DNA of 64,000 nucleotides, from assembly GCA_029339195.1 (NCBI GenBank), contig JAPTJF010000211.1, forward strand, positions 1-64,000, in the 5' to 3' direction. Positions within the stretch are counted from its first letter, which is position 1; each line of letters opens with the position of its first letter. A model generated the notes under the pieces. It searched no databases, was not told where the DNA came from, and was given only the letters and a program-made list of their open reading frames with translations. The DNA comes from Micractinium sp. NFX-FRZ (lineage: Eukaryota > Chlorophyta > Trebouxiophyceae > Chlorellales > Chlorellaceae). This document shows, in pieces, positions 1 through 11,077 of this stretch. A program made the position numbers and the translations under genes.

Positions 1-258
1 AGTGAAGCTGTTGCGCACGGCACGGTGCGCCACCGCTACTGCAAGCCGCTTTGCTGCCCCCTTGGGAACACCTATCTTGGCAGGGTCTTGCTTCATGAGG
101 AAGTGAGGACGTGGATGGCGCAGCACAGCAGAGCACAATTCGCGGCCTTGGCGTCCTTGTGGCAATTCCGCGGCACGCAGACACTTCCCCTGCAGCTGCT
201 GAACGCTGCACCAGCCCCTGCTGCGGCCCCCACTCGCCCAAAGTTCAAAAGTAGCATC
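1..258. other. Upstream flank of FtsZ gene
   Basis: No independent gene was recognised here. The FtsZ reading frame stays open upstream of the chosen start, and another in-frame ATG lies at 115, so part of this stretch (115-258) could be an N-terminal extension rather than 5' UTR. Confidence 0.5.
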
Positions 259-3200
259 ATGAGTGGTCTGGCCGCTGCGAGCCGCCAGGGGGTGTGCTCC
301 CCCCTGGCCTGCCCCCAAACGCCCATGCGGTCTTCAAGGGCCATCGCAGCAGCGCCAGTGGTGCAGCATCAGCGCCCCACCAGTGCTCCCCGGCGGGCGG
401 CTCTGCGGATCGCTGCCTCCGCTGCCCCTTCTGGCTACGGCGGCTACGGGCCACAGGGTGGTGAGTCTGAGCTCGATTGGGGATTGGTGGGGGCTGTGCC
501 GAGGCCTGGAGGCGGCTGCAGGAGCTCCCCCATGCCGCTCACCCTTTGGCCTGGTCCCTCTGCAGGCGACGCCCGCATCAAGGTCGTGGGCTGCGGCGGT
601 GGCGGCGGCAATGCCGTGAACCGCATGATCTCCAGCGGCCTGTCGGTGAGCCTCCTGCCGCCGCCGCTGCCGTCGGCAGCTGCTGCCGCGCCCGCCCCGC
701 GCCTTTCCCGCCCAACACCCGCCCCTTTCCCCTCCTCACCCCAACGCTTCCCACTTTCTCTCCTCCCTTGCAGGGCGTGGAGTTCTGGGCGGTCAACACT
801 GATGCTCAGGCGCTGGAGAACCACCAGGCGTTGAACAAGCTGCAGATCGGCTCCGCCCTGACGCGCGGCCTCGGTGCGCTCCTCGTACTGCAGCTGCCCG
901 TCTGCCTGACTGGCTGGCTGCTGATCGCCGGCGCACTGCCGCTGCCGTCTCTGTGGCCTGCGTGCTCCACAGTTTGAAAAGTGCCGGCATTTGAATGGGC
1001 CCGGATGGGAGGCGGCACGCTGCGCCAGCTGCGCCGGCTGCGCCCCACTCGAGTAACCCTCCGCCTTCCGTCGAGAGAAGTACGTCTTGTTTCACATAAT
1101 TGCTTGCGCGCACGCGCGCCCCATGCCTCCACGGCGCCTCCGTCCCAATGTGCGCGCTTCTTTTGCTGTGCAGGCACAGGCGGCGGGCCCGACCTAGGCA
1201 AGGAAGGAGGGTGCCCAGGAGAGCCACCCGTACCTCTCACCCCCCATCTCTTCCTCCACTGCTTCCTCACTTCGGTTCATGGTGTTTTTCAACTTCCTCT
1301 GCAGGCACGGGTGGCAAGCCCGAGCTGGGAGAGGAGGCTGCCCAGGAGAGCCACCAGGAGATTGCGACCGCCGTGCAGGGCGCAGACATGGTGCGCCGGC
1401 TGGGCAAGGGTGCCGCGCGGCACGCCGCCCGTGTGCAGTGGTGCACAGCACGCAGCGTGCAAAACACTGAACTGTGTCCGGCATCTGTTGGGGCCAGCAT
1501 GCATCTTTGGTACGCACAGCATGCGCCGCAAACCCCCCAGCGCTGCACCTACTCGCGTAACCTTTCGTGCAACTGGTGGGAGGCAGTGGCGCCTGGCTGC
1601 TGCCACTTCGCGCCCGCTGCCTTTGCCGCTTCTGCGCCCCCACATTAGTGCCCATCACTCTCGTCTTGCCCAGCAGCAGTCCACTCTGCTCCGTGCTGCG
1701 CTGGCTCACACGCATCTGACGTGCTTTGCATGTCACGCTGCCCACCCCCCTGCCAGGTGTTCATCACCGCCGGCATGGGCGGCGGCACCGGCACCGGCGC
1801 TGCCCCCGTGGTGGCCCGCCTGTCCAAGGACATGGGAGTCCTCACCGTGGGCGTGGTCACCTACCCCTTCTCCTTTGAGGGCCGCCGCCGCGCGCTGCAG
1901 GTGCGGTGGTAGCCGGCGGGCGCTGCAGGGACCGCGCGCAAGGGGCAGAAGTTTGCTGCCCGCGGGTGGGGGGCTGTCCCGTTTCCTTCCAGGGCCGTCG
2001 CTTCGTGCTGCAGGCGGGGGGTGTCAGGGCAGTGGGCGGGCAGGGACTGGGCAGATTGGAGAGGCGTAGCGCCTGGTTAGGCAGCCCAACAGCAGCGTGC
2101 GTGAGGGCAGAGCAGAGGTGCAGGCTGCTCTCTGAAAATTCCTCCAGAGTTCACTAAAGGTGCTATGACTTACGTGGGCACCCCGACTGCCCGACTCTGG
2201 TGTCTCCTCCCACCACCAACGGCTGCCCTGCCCTGCCCCGCCCTGCTCCCTCCTCCATCGCAGGCCACCGACGGCGTGAGGCGCTGCAAGCACGCGGGCA
2301 CCCAGACTGCGCTGCCTCCCCTCACCGGCTGCCCTGCCCTGCTCCTCTTGTTCCGCCGCAGGCCACAGACGGCATTGAGACGCTGCGCAAGAATGTGGAC
2401 ACACTGATTGTGATCCCCAACGACCGCCTGCTGGATGTGGTGGGGGAGAGCACGCCGCTGCAGGACGCCTTCCTCCTCGCCGACGACGTGCTGCGCCAGG
2501 TGGGCCTCTAGCCACGTCAGTAGGCGGGCCGTGTTGACCAGTGTGGAGGCTGCTGATACTAAATACAGTATGGAGGATGCTGATACTGCACTGCGCCTCC
2601 CGTGGGCCAACGAGCCCACGCATCTCCGAGTGTGCCGCCATGCCTCGCCTGTGGCGCCACTGCCCCCATCCTGCCCCCCTCTCAACCCTGCTTGCCCGCC
2701 CACGCCTTCCTCTCCTCTGGCACACACACACCTGGCAGCGCGTGCAAGGCATCTCCGAGTGTGCGCACCTGCCCCCATCCTGCCCCCCTCTCACCCCTGC
2801 CTGCCCGCCGCGCCTTCCCCTGCTCTGGCACACACCCGCCTGGCAGCGCGTGCAAGGCATCTCCGAGTGTGCGCACCTGCCCCCATCCTGCCCCCCTCTC
2901 ACCCCTGCCTGCCCGCCGCGCCTTCCCCTGCTCTGGCACACACACGCCTGGCAGGGCGTGCAAGGCATCTCCGACATCATCACCATCCCCGGCCTGGTCA
3001 ACGTCGACTTTGCTGACGTCAAGGCCATCATGAGCAACAGCGGCACCGCCATGCTGGGCGTGGGCGTGTCGAGCGGCAAGAACCGCGCGGAGGAGGCGGC
3101 GCTGGTGAGCATCCACTGCTAGGCCAGCGTGTGCGAGGGGTGCATGGGGAGAGGGCGGAGTGGGCGTGTGAAAGTGGCAAGAACCGCACAGAAGGGGCGG

Positions 3201-4815
3201 CGTAAGCGGGTGGGGTGCGGCCCTGCTTTGGTGCCTGCATGTTGGGAGGGAGGTGGGGTGCAGCGGGCACGTCGTGCGGTTGTGCTGCAGGTATGGAGGA
3301 GGCCACGCTGGTGCGCAGTGTCACCTACCGTCCCACTCGGAAGTCGTTAGGGCCTGAACGCTCTCTGCCCGCCCCCTGTTCTGCCCGCCCCCTGCTCCAC
3401 TTCCCCTCACCATCTCCCCCTCGCCTGCAGGCCGCCACCTGTGCGCCGCTGATTGCGCGCTCAGCTCCCTCCCTGCACCCATCGGCCCACACCCTCCCCC
3501 CACCCCCTGTGTGTGTTGCTTCCTGCCTCACCTGCAGGCCGCCACCTGTGCGCCGCTGATTGAGCGCTCAACTCCCTCCCTGCACCCATCAGCCCACCCC
3601 CTCCCCCCACCCCATGTGTGTGTTGCATCCTGCCTCGCCTGCAGGCCGCCACCTCAGCGCCGCTGATTGAGCGCTCCATCGAGCGGGCCACCGGCATTGT
3701 GTACAACATCACTGGAGGCAAGGACCTCACACTGCAGGTGGGTGGGGCCAGCGTGGGGGGGGGGAGGACCTCTCACACCAGGAGGATGACAATGCGGGTG
3801 GCAGCCGCATTGTGGGTTCCGCTTGCGTGGTGGCCGTGGGAGCACCCGGCTTGGATGTGTGGCCCTTGCTGCCAGCCTCCACCCCACTTGTTGAGGCGCA
3901 CCACAGCTGCCCTTTGCATGCGCCCCGCCCCTGCATGCCTGCCCCGCCCCACCTCCCGCCTGCCTGCACGTGCTGTGCGCATGCTGCAACCCGTCCACTT
4001 GCCTCGCACATCAAGCCTCACACACACATGCTCTGCTGCACCTGCGCCCTGTTTGTGTGCAGGAGGTGAACCGGGTGTCGGAGGTGGTGACCAGCCTGGC
4101 GGACCCCTCCGCCAACGTCATCTTTGGCGCCGTGATCGACGACCAGGTGAGGCCCGGCGCTGTGCTCCTGCTGTGCCTGCTCTGAGGCTGGCCTTGCTTG
4201 CGTGTCTGGGCTTACAGTCTGTTTGTTCGCAAAAATAAACTTGCGACACAGACTCCTGGGCAAGCGGGCGTCGCTGCGGATCATGCTCTCTTCTGCAGCG
4301 TTTGCTGTGAGGCTGCCCCCAAGAGGCAGGCGGGCAGGCAGGGCGTCCTGACAGAGTGCGCCATCGCCCCACATCCTGACAGTTCCCCCTCCCGACAGGT
4401 CCCCCTCTCCCACGCACCACACCTTACCAACTCCCCTTCCTGTCAACATGCTGTACCGCCCGTGCAGCAATTCCTGATATCGTCGCCCCCACCTGTTTCA
4501 GCCAGGCCCCAACTTCTGACCTTCACCTGCACACTGGGCTGCCCCCTGCCCCTGCAGTACGAGGGCGAGATCCACGTCACCATCATCGCCACCGGCTTCA
4601 GCCAGACGTTTGAGGAGAACCTGTGGTCTGGCGGCAAGAGCACGGTGAATAACAGCAACATGAATGGTGGCAGCAACGGCAATGGCCGTGGGGGCTATGG
4701 CCAGCAGCAGCAGCAGCAGCAGCAGCAGGCGCCGCAGCAGCAGATGGTGCCGCCGCCGGCGCTGCGCCAGCAGCAGCAAGCTCCGGCGCCCTCCAAGCGC
4801 CGCAGCTGGTGGTGA
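259..4815 (+). CDS. ftsZ: Chloroplast division protein FtsZ
   Basis: Tubulin-like GTPase that forms the division ring inside the chloroplast. Ten exons fit in length and phase: 259-460, 566-645, 774-873, 1305-1390, 1757-1900, 2362-2499, 2955-3104, 3645-3737, 4063-4146, 4558-4815, giving 444 residues. Residues 1 to about 55 are rich in Ala, Ser and Arg and look like a transit peptide. The nucleotide-binding loop GGGGGN lies near residues 78-83 and the tubulin signature GGGTGTG at 164-170; the T7 region and the [11 protein letters not shown] core follow. The C-terminal tail carries a nine-Gln run and ends KRRSWW. The start at 259 was chosen because it opens the transit peptide; ATG 115 is in frame and cannot be excluded. 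A further in-frame candidate terminal exon lies at 5395-5505. Several introns hold degenerate copies of adjacent exons. Family identity is certain; FtsZ1 versus FtsZ2 type is not resolved. Confidence 0.95.
1170..1222 (+). repeat. Exon echo of FtsZ exon 4
   Basis: This intronic stretch, with its own CAG acceptor, resembles the first about 50 bases of the real exon at 1305. It would encode [13 protein letters not shown], against [13 protein letters not shown] in the exon. Mismatches and frame loss show that it is not used as coding sequence. Confidence 0.7.
2145..2330 (+). repeat. Degenerate copies of FtsZ exon 6 start
   Basis: Two roughly 100-base units precede exon 6 (2362-2499). The copy at 2262-2320 begins CAG then GCCACCGACGGCGTGAGGCG, matching the real CAG then GCCACAGACGGCATTGAGACG. 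A weaker unit starts near 2165. A copy of the exon 5 end is also visible at about 1986-2020. Confidence 0.6.
2626..2960 (+). repeat. Tandem array (about 102-bp period) ending in FtsZ exon 7
   Basis: The motif GCAAGGCATCTCCGAGTGTG followed by CGCACCTGCCCCCATCC recurs at about 2746 and 2848, with a partial copy at 2626. The last unit leads directly into the real exon at 2955 (GTGCAAGGCATCTCCGACATC). The array is therefore made of the exon start plus the upstream intron. Confidence 0.85.
3428..3660 (+). repeat. Tandem array of FtsZ exon 8 start
   Basis: Three units begin CTGCAG and GCCGCCACCT near 3425, 3534 and 3640, a period of about 108 bp. Only the last one (exon from 3645) keeps the reading frame. 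The first two encode [15 protein letters not shown] and [15 protein letters not shown] fragments and then decay. Confidence 0.85.
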
Positions 4816-5394
4816 AGTGGCGGGCGCTTGGGCGCCTAGGAGGGGCGTGGCGTGGCGCGTGGGGTAAGGGGCACGAGGAATGCCGGGCGCGGGCGGGTGT
4901 GTCGTGTCCGTGCGTGCGGCGCTGCATGCGGGCCAGCCGCCGGGTCTGCCTGCCTGCCTGCCTGCCTGCGCTGTGGCTGCGTGATGCATCCCGGCCAGGC
5001 CCACCAAAGCCCACCCGCATATGCACCCGCCCACAGAGCAGGCAGGCAGGCAGCCCTGACCCTGGCTGCCCCGCCCAGCGCCGCCGCACTGCACACACGC
5101 CCACCCGGCCGGCCCCCCTGCCCCACCCCACGCCCACCCCGCCCTGCTGGGCTGAAAACACACGCCCTGGCCCTGGCGCCGCCCGCTGCCACTTCGCCAC
5201 CTCACGCTGCGCCAGATGCTGCCAGCCAAGGGCGTGCCGGCAGTGCCCACCCTGCACCACTGCACTACATGCATGGTTGCCATCTCTGGCCAGCCGAAAC
5301 ACACGCACACACACGTTGGCAGGCACTGCCTCCCCGCCCCCCGCCTTCCTCACCCCCCGCCCCCTCCCTTGCCCCTCCCCCATCGTCTCTGCAG

Positions 5395-5505
5395 GCCGCC
5401 CAGAGCGACATGCGTGTGGAAAACAACGGCATCCCCCCGCTCCCCAGCCAGGCACCGCGGCGCGAGACGGCCAGCGGCGGCGGCCTCTTTGGCCGCAACT
5501 GGTGA
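5395..5505 (+). other. Candidate alternative last exon of FtsZ
   Basis: A pyrimidine tract and CTGCAG precede an open stretch of 36 codons and a stop. It is in phase 0 with a consensus-like donor (ACG then GTGAAT) at 4645 inside the last annotated exon. Splicing there would replace the glutamine-rich tail by a tail containing GIPPLPSQ and ending GGGLFGRNW, for a 424-residue protein. This is inference from splice-site and frame match only. Confidence 0.5.
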
Positions 5506-6758
5506 AGGGAGCGGGTGGATTCAGCAGGGCATGCGACCTGGCGCGCTGAGCATCATGCTTGTGCAGCTTGCATCACCTCTGCCTGTGCAGCTCCTGTTGA
5601 AGCCCAGCCCAGCAGCTGCCGACAGCTCCTGCCCCTTCAGCAGACCCTGAACCCCTGGGCCGGCGCCCCCGCCTGTGCCTGGGGCAAGCAACGCCCCGGG
5701 CGGGGCGCCGGGCCCCCTCCGTTGTACGATTACCAACCCCGCCCCCCTACTCCACCCTGCCCCCCACTGTGTGTGCCCCTCCGCCCCTTCCTCCCTCTGT
5801 GTTTGCGTGGTCTTTATCTCCCCCTCTTGACTGCTGTGCCGCTCCCCTCTCCATCTCCCGACACTCTTTCCTCCCTTAAGCTCTGAGCTCTCCCTTCGTG
5901 GTTGTTTGTTCTGTGGTTGGCAATGCTCGATGACTGCAGACGCACGGCCGCCCGCCGTGCGCCTGCGCAGACACTCTTTTAACCCGCCCCCACTCCAAAA
6001 CTCGGCGCCAGCGGGGCGGGAGCGACGCCCTTACCCCCGATTGTTTCCGATGCAAGCCACGCACGCACACCCTCTCTGGCCTCCTACTAGCGCATTCACT
6101 TCAGCACCACGCCCCCTCACGTGTGAAAGAGACATGGCAAGAGCAGTGCAGACAGGTAGTGGGCTGTGCAGAGCTGGGCAAACGGAAGAGTGGGCAAGTT
6201 TGGTGCTTGCCAGCGGCCAAGACACGCACAGGTGCACCAGCAAGAGGACAGGCGCATGGCCCGGCAGTGTGGCCCCAGCCCAGCTGGATCGTTGGAAAGC
6301 ATGCGTGCCGGTTGGCAGCTGGCGGTTTGGAAAGCAGGGTGCCCGCTCCCCTCCACCTCTTTCAGCGGGTGCCCTGTGGATGCAGCACAGGGCGCTCTCA
6401 GATCCACTCCCTGAACTCAGTTTGCCCAACTGCAGTGGCAAGCCCTGATGCGGCCAACCAGGCGAGGGCAGCTAAGATGCGGGGCGCTTGCAAAGTCGAG
6501 GTTCAACGTGTGGGGAGCAGGCACAGCCGCGAGAGAGCATGCAGGGGGGCAGTCGGCGAGGGCGGGTCAGGAGCAGGCACAGCCGCGAGAGAGCATGCAG
6601 GGGGGCAGTTGGCAAAGCAGGAAATGTAGCAAGGGCCGCATGGGCGAGAAGAAGCGCGAGAGGTCAGAGTGTGAATAAAGCACGCAGTGCGGCTGGCAAG
6701 GGAGGCCAGTCATTGAGCTACCTGGCAGCACAGCCCGCTGCGGCAGGAGAAGGCACCA
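5506..6758. other. Gap between FtsZ and the 353-aa ORF
   Basis: No convincing gene was seen. The stretch holds the FtsZ 3' flank, pyrimidine-rich tracts at 5740-5880 and a short direct repeat at 6515-6609. No TGTAA motif was noticed for either neighbour. Confidence 0.5.
6515..6609. repeat. 39-bp perfect direct repeat
   Basis: The same 39 bases occur at 6515-6553 and 6571-6609, beginning GAGCAGGCACAGCCGCGAGA and ending GGGGGGCAGT. They are intergenic, with no attached gene. Confidence 0.85.
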
Positions 6759-7820
6759 TCAGTCGCGCAGGACTCGGCGCTGGTGCTTGAAGCGTTCCGT
6801 TGCCAGCACGTGCTGTTCAGCCTCCAGAACCACGTCTGCCCCTGGCTGCGCCTGCCGCGCCGCCTCCAAAGCCTCATACGCCTTGCGCCACGCTGCGCTC
6901 GCCCGCAGCCACTCCTCTCCCGCATGCGCCAGCGCCACCGCCGGCTGCTGGGCGGCAGCAGCTTGCGCTGCCTCTGCTGCCGCCTCGTGCCCCGCGGCTG
7001 CGCTGGCGTATGAGACAGCTGCGGCAGCGGCTGCCTCGGCTGCGGCTGCTCGAGCGCGGGCTGCTGCCAGAGGCGTGCTTGCCGCCACTGGCGGCCACTG
7101 GGCGGTTACGGCCGGGAGGGGGGCAACTGCTGGCGTGGGTGACTGTGGTGTGAAGCCGAGTTGGGCCATGGCTGCCAGAATCCGGTTCCAATCCACCATG
7201 TATGCCCGGAGAAAGGCATCGGTTTCGGCGGTGTGCTGTTTAACTTTCTCTAAGAACACTTTGGAGCTTTCACCAGGGATGAAGTTGGGGAGCGGCGGTG
7301 GTGGCGGGAGGTCGTCCCAGCCTGTGCTGCCGCAGCGCGCCGCCAGCCTCAGCCTGCGCCCAGGCACCGCCACCCCGGAGGTTCTTAGCACTCGCTGCGG
7401 CTGTGGGGGGGCCCAGGCTGCCAGACCGCGGGTGGCGGAGAGAGCGAGCATGGTACAAGAAGGAGCCGCGTCCCTTGCAGGCAGCCGGGGTTGCGTGCGA
7501 AAAGGTTCACAGGTGTGTTGGAGGACTGCCAGCAACTTGCACGGAAGAAGCTCTGCAGCCTTCGTAGCCCACACCGCCACCCAAGTGCGGACACTTTCCT
7601 TTCCCCATGCAGCCTCAAATTTTAGTGTGACCGGCTTGTATTTGCTGCATTCGGTCCTCCAAGGCATCTCTCTGCGGCGTATAAAGGGCTGGAGGGCCTC
7701 CAGTGGGAGCCCGGCTTCGGCGGCCCTCGACACGGCGGGAGGCACTCCGACAGGTGCGCTATGCTTCCAGCAATGCACAATGGATTCCACGAGCTCAATG
7801 TCGGCGCTCTGAGACGACAT
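6759..7820 (-). CDS. Hypothetical protein, single ORF
   Basis: An uninterrupted 353-codon frame; the function is not recognised. Residues 1-123 have balanced, protein-like composition. An internal Met at residue 124 (codon 7449-7451) begins a stretch rich in Ala, Arg and Ser that resembles an organelle transit peptide, followed by a proline run and a segment with FIPGESSKVF. The last 150 residues are an alanine-rich region predicted to be helical. Two readings are possible: one 353-residue protein, or a plastid-targeted 230-residue protein starting at 7451 with the upstream frame being an upstream exon or chance. No domain or catalytic motif was seen, and no introns are needed. Confidence 0.5.
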   Translation of the reverse strand: MSSQSADIELVESIVHCWKHSAPVGVPPAVSRAAEAGLPLEALQPFIRRREMPWRTECSKYKPVTLKFEAAWGKESVRTWVAVWATKAAELLPCKLLAVLQHTCEPFRTQPRLPARDAAPSCTMLALSATRGLAAWAPPQPQRVLRTSGVAVPGRRLRLAARCGSTGWDDLPPPPPLPNFIPGESSKVFLEKVKQHTAETDAFLRAYMVDWNRILAAMAQLGFTPQSPTPAVAPLPAVTAQWPPVAASTPLAAARARAAAAEAAAAAAVSYASAAAGHEAAAEAAQAAAAQQPAVALAHAGEEWLRASAAWRKAYEALEAARQAQPGADVVLEAEQHVLATERFKHQRRVLRD

Positions 7821-8034
7821 AAGGGCCGGCCAGGCGGCGCCTGTAGCTGCCGCCCGCCTGCCGCCTGCAGGCCCACTGCACCTGTGCCTCAGATTTCAAA
7901 TCACAGTTAGAATGGGTGCACATCTAATTGTGCGCTTACGCCATGGCTGGGCGGGGGTCCCAGCCCCATCGCAGCTGCTGGCCCTGCACTGCGAGCCCGA
8001 GGCGCTGCGAAGTGCCCCAGGCCGGCGCTGCCCC

Positions 8035-11000
8035 TCATGCTGCCTTCCAGCCCCCAAACAGGCGGACTGCGGCGCACACCCGGCCGCAACTGGGCTGCAG
8101 GCGGCACTGCTGGGAGCGGGCCTTCTTCAGCCCTGCAGCAGCAAGTGAGGTGGTCATGTGGGTGGCGTTTCTGTACGGAGTGCCACGGCCCAGCTGCCCG
8201 ACTGGTGTGACCACGCGTGCAGCTCGCCGCCTGCCAGGCAGGCACTTGCAGCGGGCACCCACCTGGCACTTTGGCATCAGCCTGCAGGCGATCCAGCTGC
8301 TCGATTCGGTCCTCTGCCGACTGTCCAGCTTGCGCGACTGCCGCCGCAGCAGCAGCAATGGCTGCCGCGTCGCCCTCCTCGCCACCGCTGGCTGCCGTTG
8401 CTGCCTGCTGCCCGCCTCCTCCTAGCGTCAGCTGCTGTCTTGCGGCACGGTGCACGCTTGCTGCAGCCCTGGCCAGCAGCTGCCGCCGGGCTGCGCTCGT
8501 CCGGGCTGAGCACCGCCTCCACCTCGTCCTCACTGTCACTGTCGCTAGCTGCTGCTGCCCGGCGCTTGGCGTTGCCCCTGCGCCTGCCCCTGGCCGTTCC
8601 CTGGACCTGGCCCTTGGCCTTGGCCCTGGGCTTGCCTTCCCCTTGGCTGGGCTTCGTGACGCGCCCGCTACTGCCCCCTGCCTTGCCTGTCCATGCCTCC
8701 ACGCCCTTGCCTTTGCTGCGTGGCGCTGCAGGAGGTTTTGTTGGTAGCAGCTCTGGCACAGTACCCCCGCACCGTCCACCCACCCAGCACCACATGTGAC
8801 ATGCAGACGTCCGTGTTGGCAACTGCCACTGTGCCCGACCCTGGCCCTCGTTGGCTGCCCCTTTCCCCGTGAACAATCACCTGCAGGGACTCGCGTCTCA
8901 CATTATACACGGCCTGCACGCTGTCATCCACGGGAGCAGCTGGGTGTGCAAGTCCACAAGGACCAACTGTCGGTCAGCCTGGGTGAGCATCATCGCGCCA
9001 CCGTTGTTTAGCCCGCAGGCCGTGGCGGCATGCAGGTTCTGGGAGGGGCACTGGGGCCCGCAAGTGAAGCCCAAGCCCCGGGCTGGGGCGCCCAGCTGCA
9101 TCGGGTGCCGTTGCCAGCATGTCCTGCATTGGCTACCGGCCGGCAGCCTCGCCGCCGCTTTGCAGCCGCTCTCCCGCTGTGCCCACAGCCCATGCACATA
9201 GCGGCCCGCAGTTGTGGCTGTCCGTGGTGGTCCACCGCCATTGCCTCCCCTTGCCCTGCTGCTGCTGCAGGCATGCCGCCCTTGCTGCGCAGCTGACCAG
9301 CTGTGGCCTACGCCTTCATGCTGGCAACCAGGCACGAGCCAGGCAGGTGAACCGCATGAAAGGCATCCCACCACTCGATCCGTCTGCCACGCAGCAGCGT
9401 CATGCCGCCTGTTACGCTTGCTCCGCCATTGCAGCGGCGCGGCAGGTCAGGACAGGGCCTGCCTCTCTGGCTGCAGGCGCTAATCCTCCCTGTTTTGCTC
9501 AGGCTTCCCTTCCCTGACCAGCCAATACTCCCTGCCCTCCACCCTCCCTAAGCTTGCTACATTGCCCACCTCTTCCCACCACCAGTGCCCGCTTAAGCCA
9601 GCGACCCACCTGCGCCTCTGCCAGCTTCTTCTCAAGGGTCTCGAGGCACAGGTGCGTCAGCACTGGCAGCGTGCACCAGCAGGCACGACTCGTTGACTAC
9701 TTCCTTGCTGCTCCTCCACTGCTGGCCACGCCAGAGGTACCGTCCCTGGTGTGCAGCTCCTGTGTTGGGGGAGGGGAGGAGATGTATGCGCGTTGTGGGG
9801 TGGGGTGTGGTTGTGTCTGGGTCGGTGGGGTGCAAGACGAACGGATGAGTGGGCAGGCTGGCGCTGGTACTTGTGATCGCCGTGCCCCGCTGGACTGCCA
9901 TCACCCCCAGTATGCCCACATACTCGCCCCAATGGTCCGCTGCTTTGGTTTGGCCTTCTGGCGGTCAGCGGCGGGGCGCTGCATGCGCTGCCAGGTGGTG
10001 AAAGCGCTGCCAACCTGCTCTGAGTGGTGCCCCGCTCTGTAGCCAGCCCAGCTTTATAGTGCTTCCCCCCTAACCAGTCTCCCGTATCCATTTGACCCCT
10101 GCCATCTCCTGCAGAGTGACTGCCTGATCGGCGGTGAGATCCACCAGGCAGCCTGTCGGGGATGGGAGTGGCCCCTCCAGCAGCTTCGGCAGCTGGGCGC
10201 TGTCGCCGCTCACCAGCAGCTCTGCAAATTGCATATGGGCAGGACACAACTGGCGTGCTCAGGTGAGGCGGCGAAGCATGCAGTGCGGCATTCTTGGGCT
10301 TCGCGCCGTGCCACCGTTGCGTGTCTCCAACCTGGTCAGCGCTGACCCTACCTGACGGTACTCGTTCTCCTGGCACCGGGGGTTCAGTTCGTTCAGCTGG
10401 GCCACTGCCTCGGTGAGTGCTGGCTCCTGGGGCACCGCTGCTGGCCACCGCTCCCGCCTGCTCTGCCTCCTCCCTGTCACGACCCACAAACGCCCCAGGC
10501 AAGCCTGCCAGCTGACCCTGCCACCCTCCTGCTGTGGTGGCGGCGGCGGCAGGGACAGCCGCAGCTGTCGCCGCCTGGGGCTGCCCCTCTCCTCTGCACT
10601 CTGCTGCCCATGCCTCCTCCTCCTCCTCCGCATTTGCGTCTCCCTCTGCACCTTCGGGCAGCTCCTCCAGCTCTGAATGGACCCGCAATTGATGCAGCAC
10701 CTTCATATCGTCGTCCATGCCCAGCCCGGTGCACGCATGCTGCTGCTGCTGCCGCTGCTGCTGCCGCTGCTGCGTCGCCTGTAGGGCATGATCCACCTGC
10801 TGCCGCGCAGCAGCCAGCTGCTTTCGCCAGAAACCCTCTGAGCGCGCTGCCTGTAGCAGCGCCCTGTTCACACGGGCGTGCACAGCAGGCTCCTCTGTGT
10901 CTGCCGCCTTCGCTGCCCACTCCTGGCACTCGTCCTCTTCTGCCGCCGCAAGCAGCGCTGCCTCCTGCGCCGCCTCTGCACCCTCATCCAGCAGCGGGGC

Positions 11001-11077
11001 ATACCGTCTGCATCACCCAGCTCGGTGCCGCCCTCCTCACCCAACGGCCCAAGCGTGCTAAATATTTCCAGCTGCAT
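8035..11077 (-). CDS. Unknown multi-exon protein, probably nuclear
   Basis: Not recognised. Convincing coding blocks on the minus strand, separated by frame breaks, suggest one gene. The start at 11077 gives MQLEIFSTLGP; after a short intron an acidic helical block follows (about 11000-10525, containing DEGAEAAQEAALLAA and MDDDMKVLHQLRVHSELEEL). Later blocks end at about 10352 (QLNELNPRCQENEYRQ), 10222-10100 (LLVSGDSAQLPKLLEG), 10006-9905 (QRTIGASMWAYWG), 9650-9611 (LTHLCLETLEKKLAEAQ) and 9395-9340 (MTLLRGRRIEWWDAF). A Cys-containing segment near 8795-8750 (TCGAGW to LCQSC) precedes a Lys/Arg-rich then Asp/Ser/Glu-rich region (8680-8500). The likely last block, 8135-8035, ends FGGWKAA. Exon boundaries are only partly resolved. 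The basic/acidic composition and the Cys pairs suggest a nuclear or DNA-associated protein, which is inference. Confidence 0.45.

Noticed and set aside
981..2069. A 362-codon plus-strand open frame
   Set aside because: It overlaps FtsZ exons in another frame and spans its introns, so it is a shadow frame.
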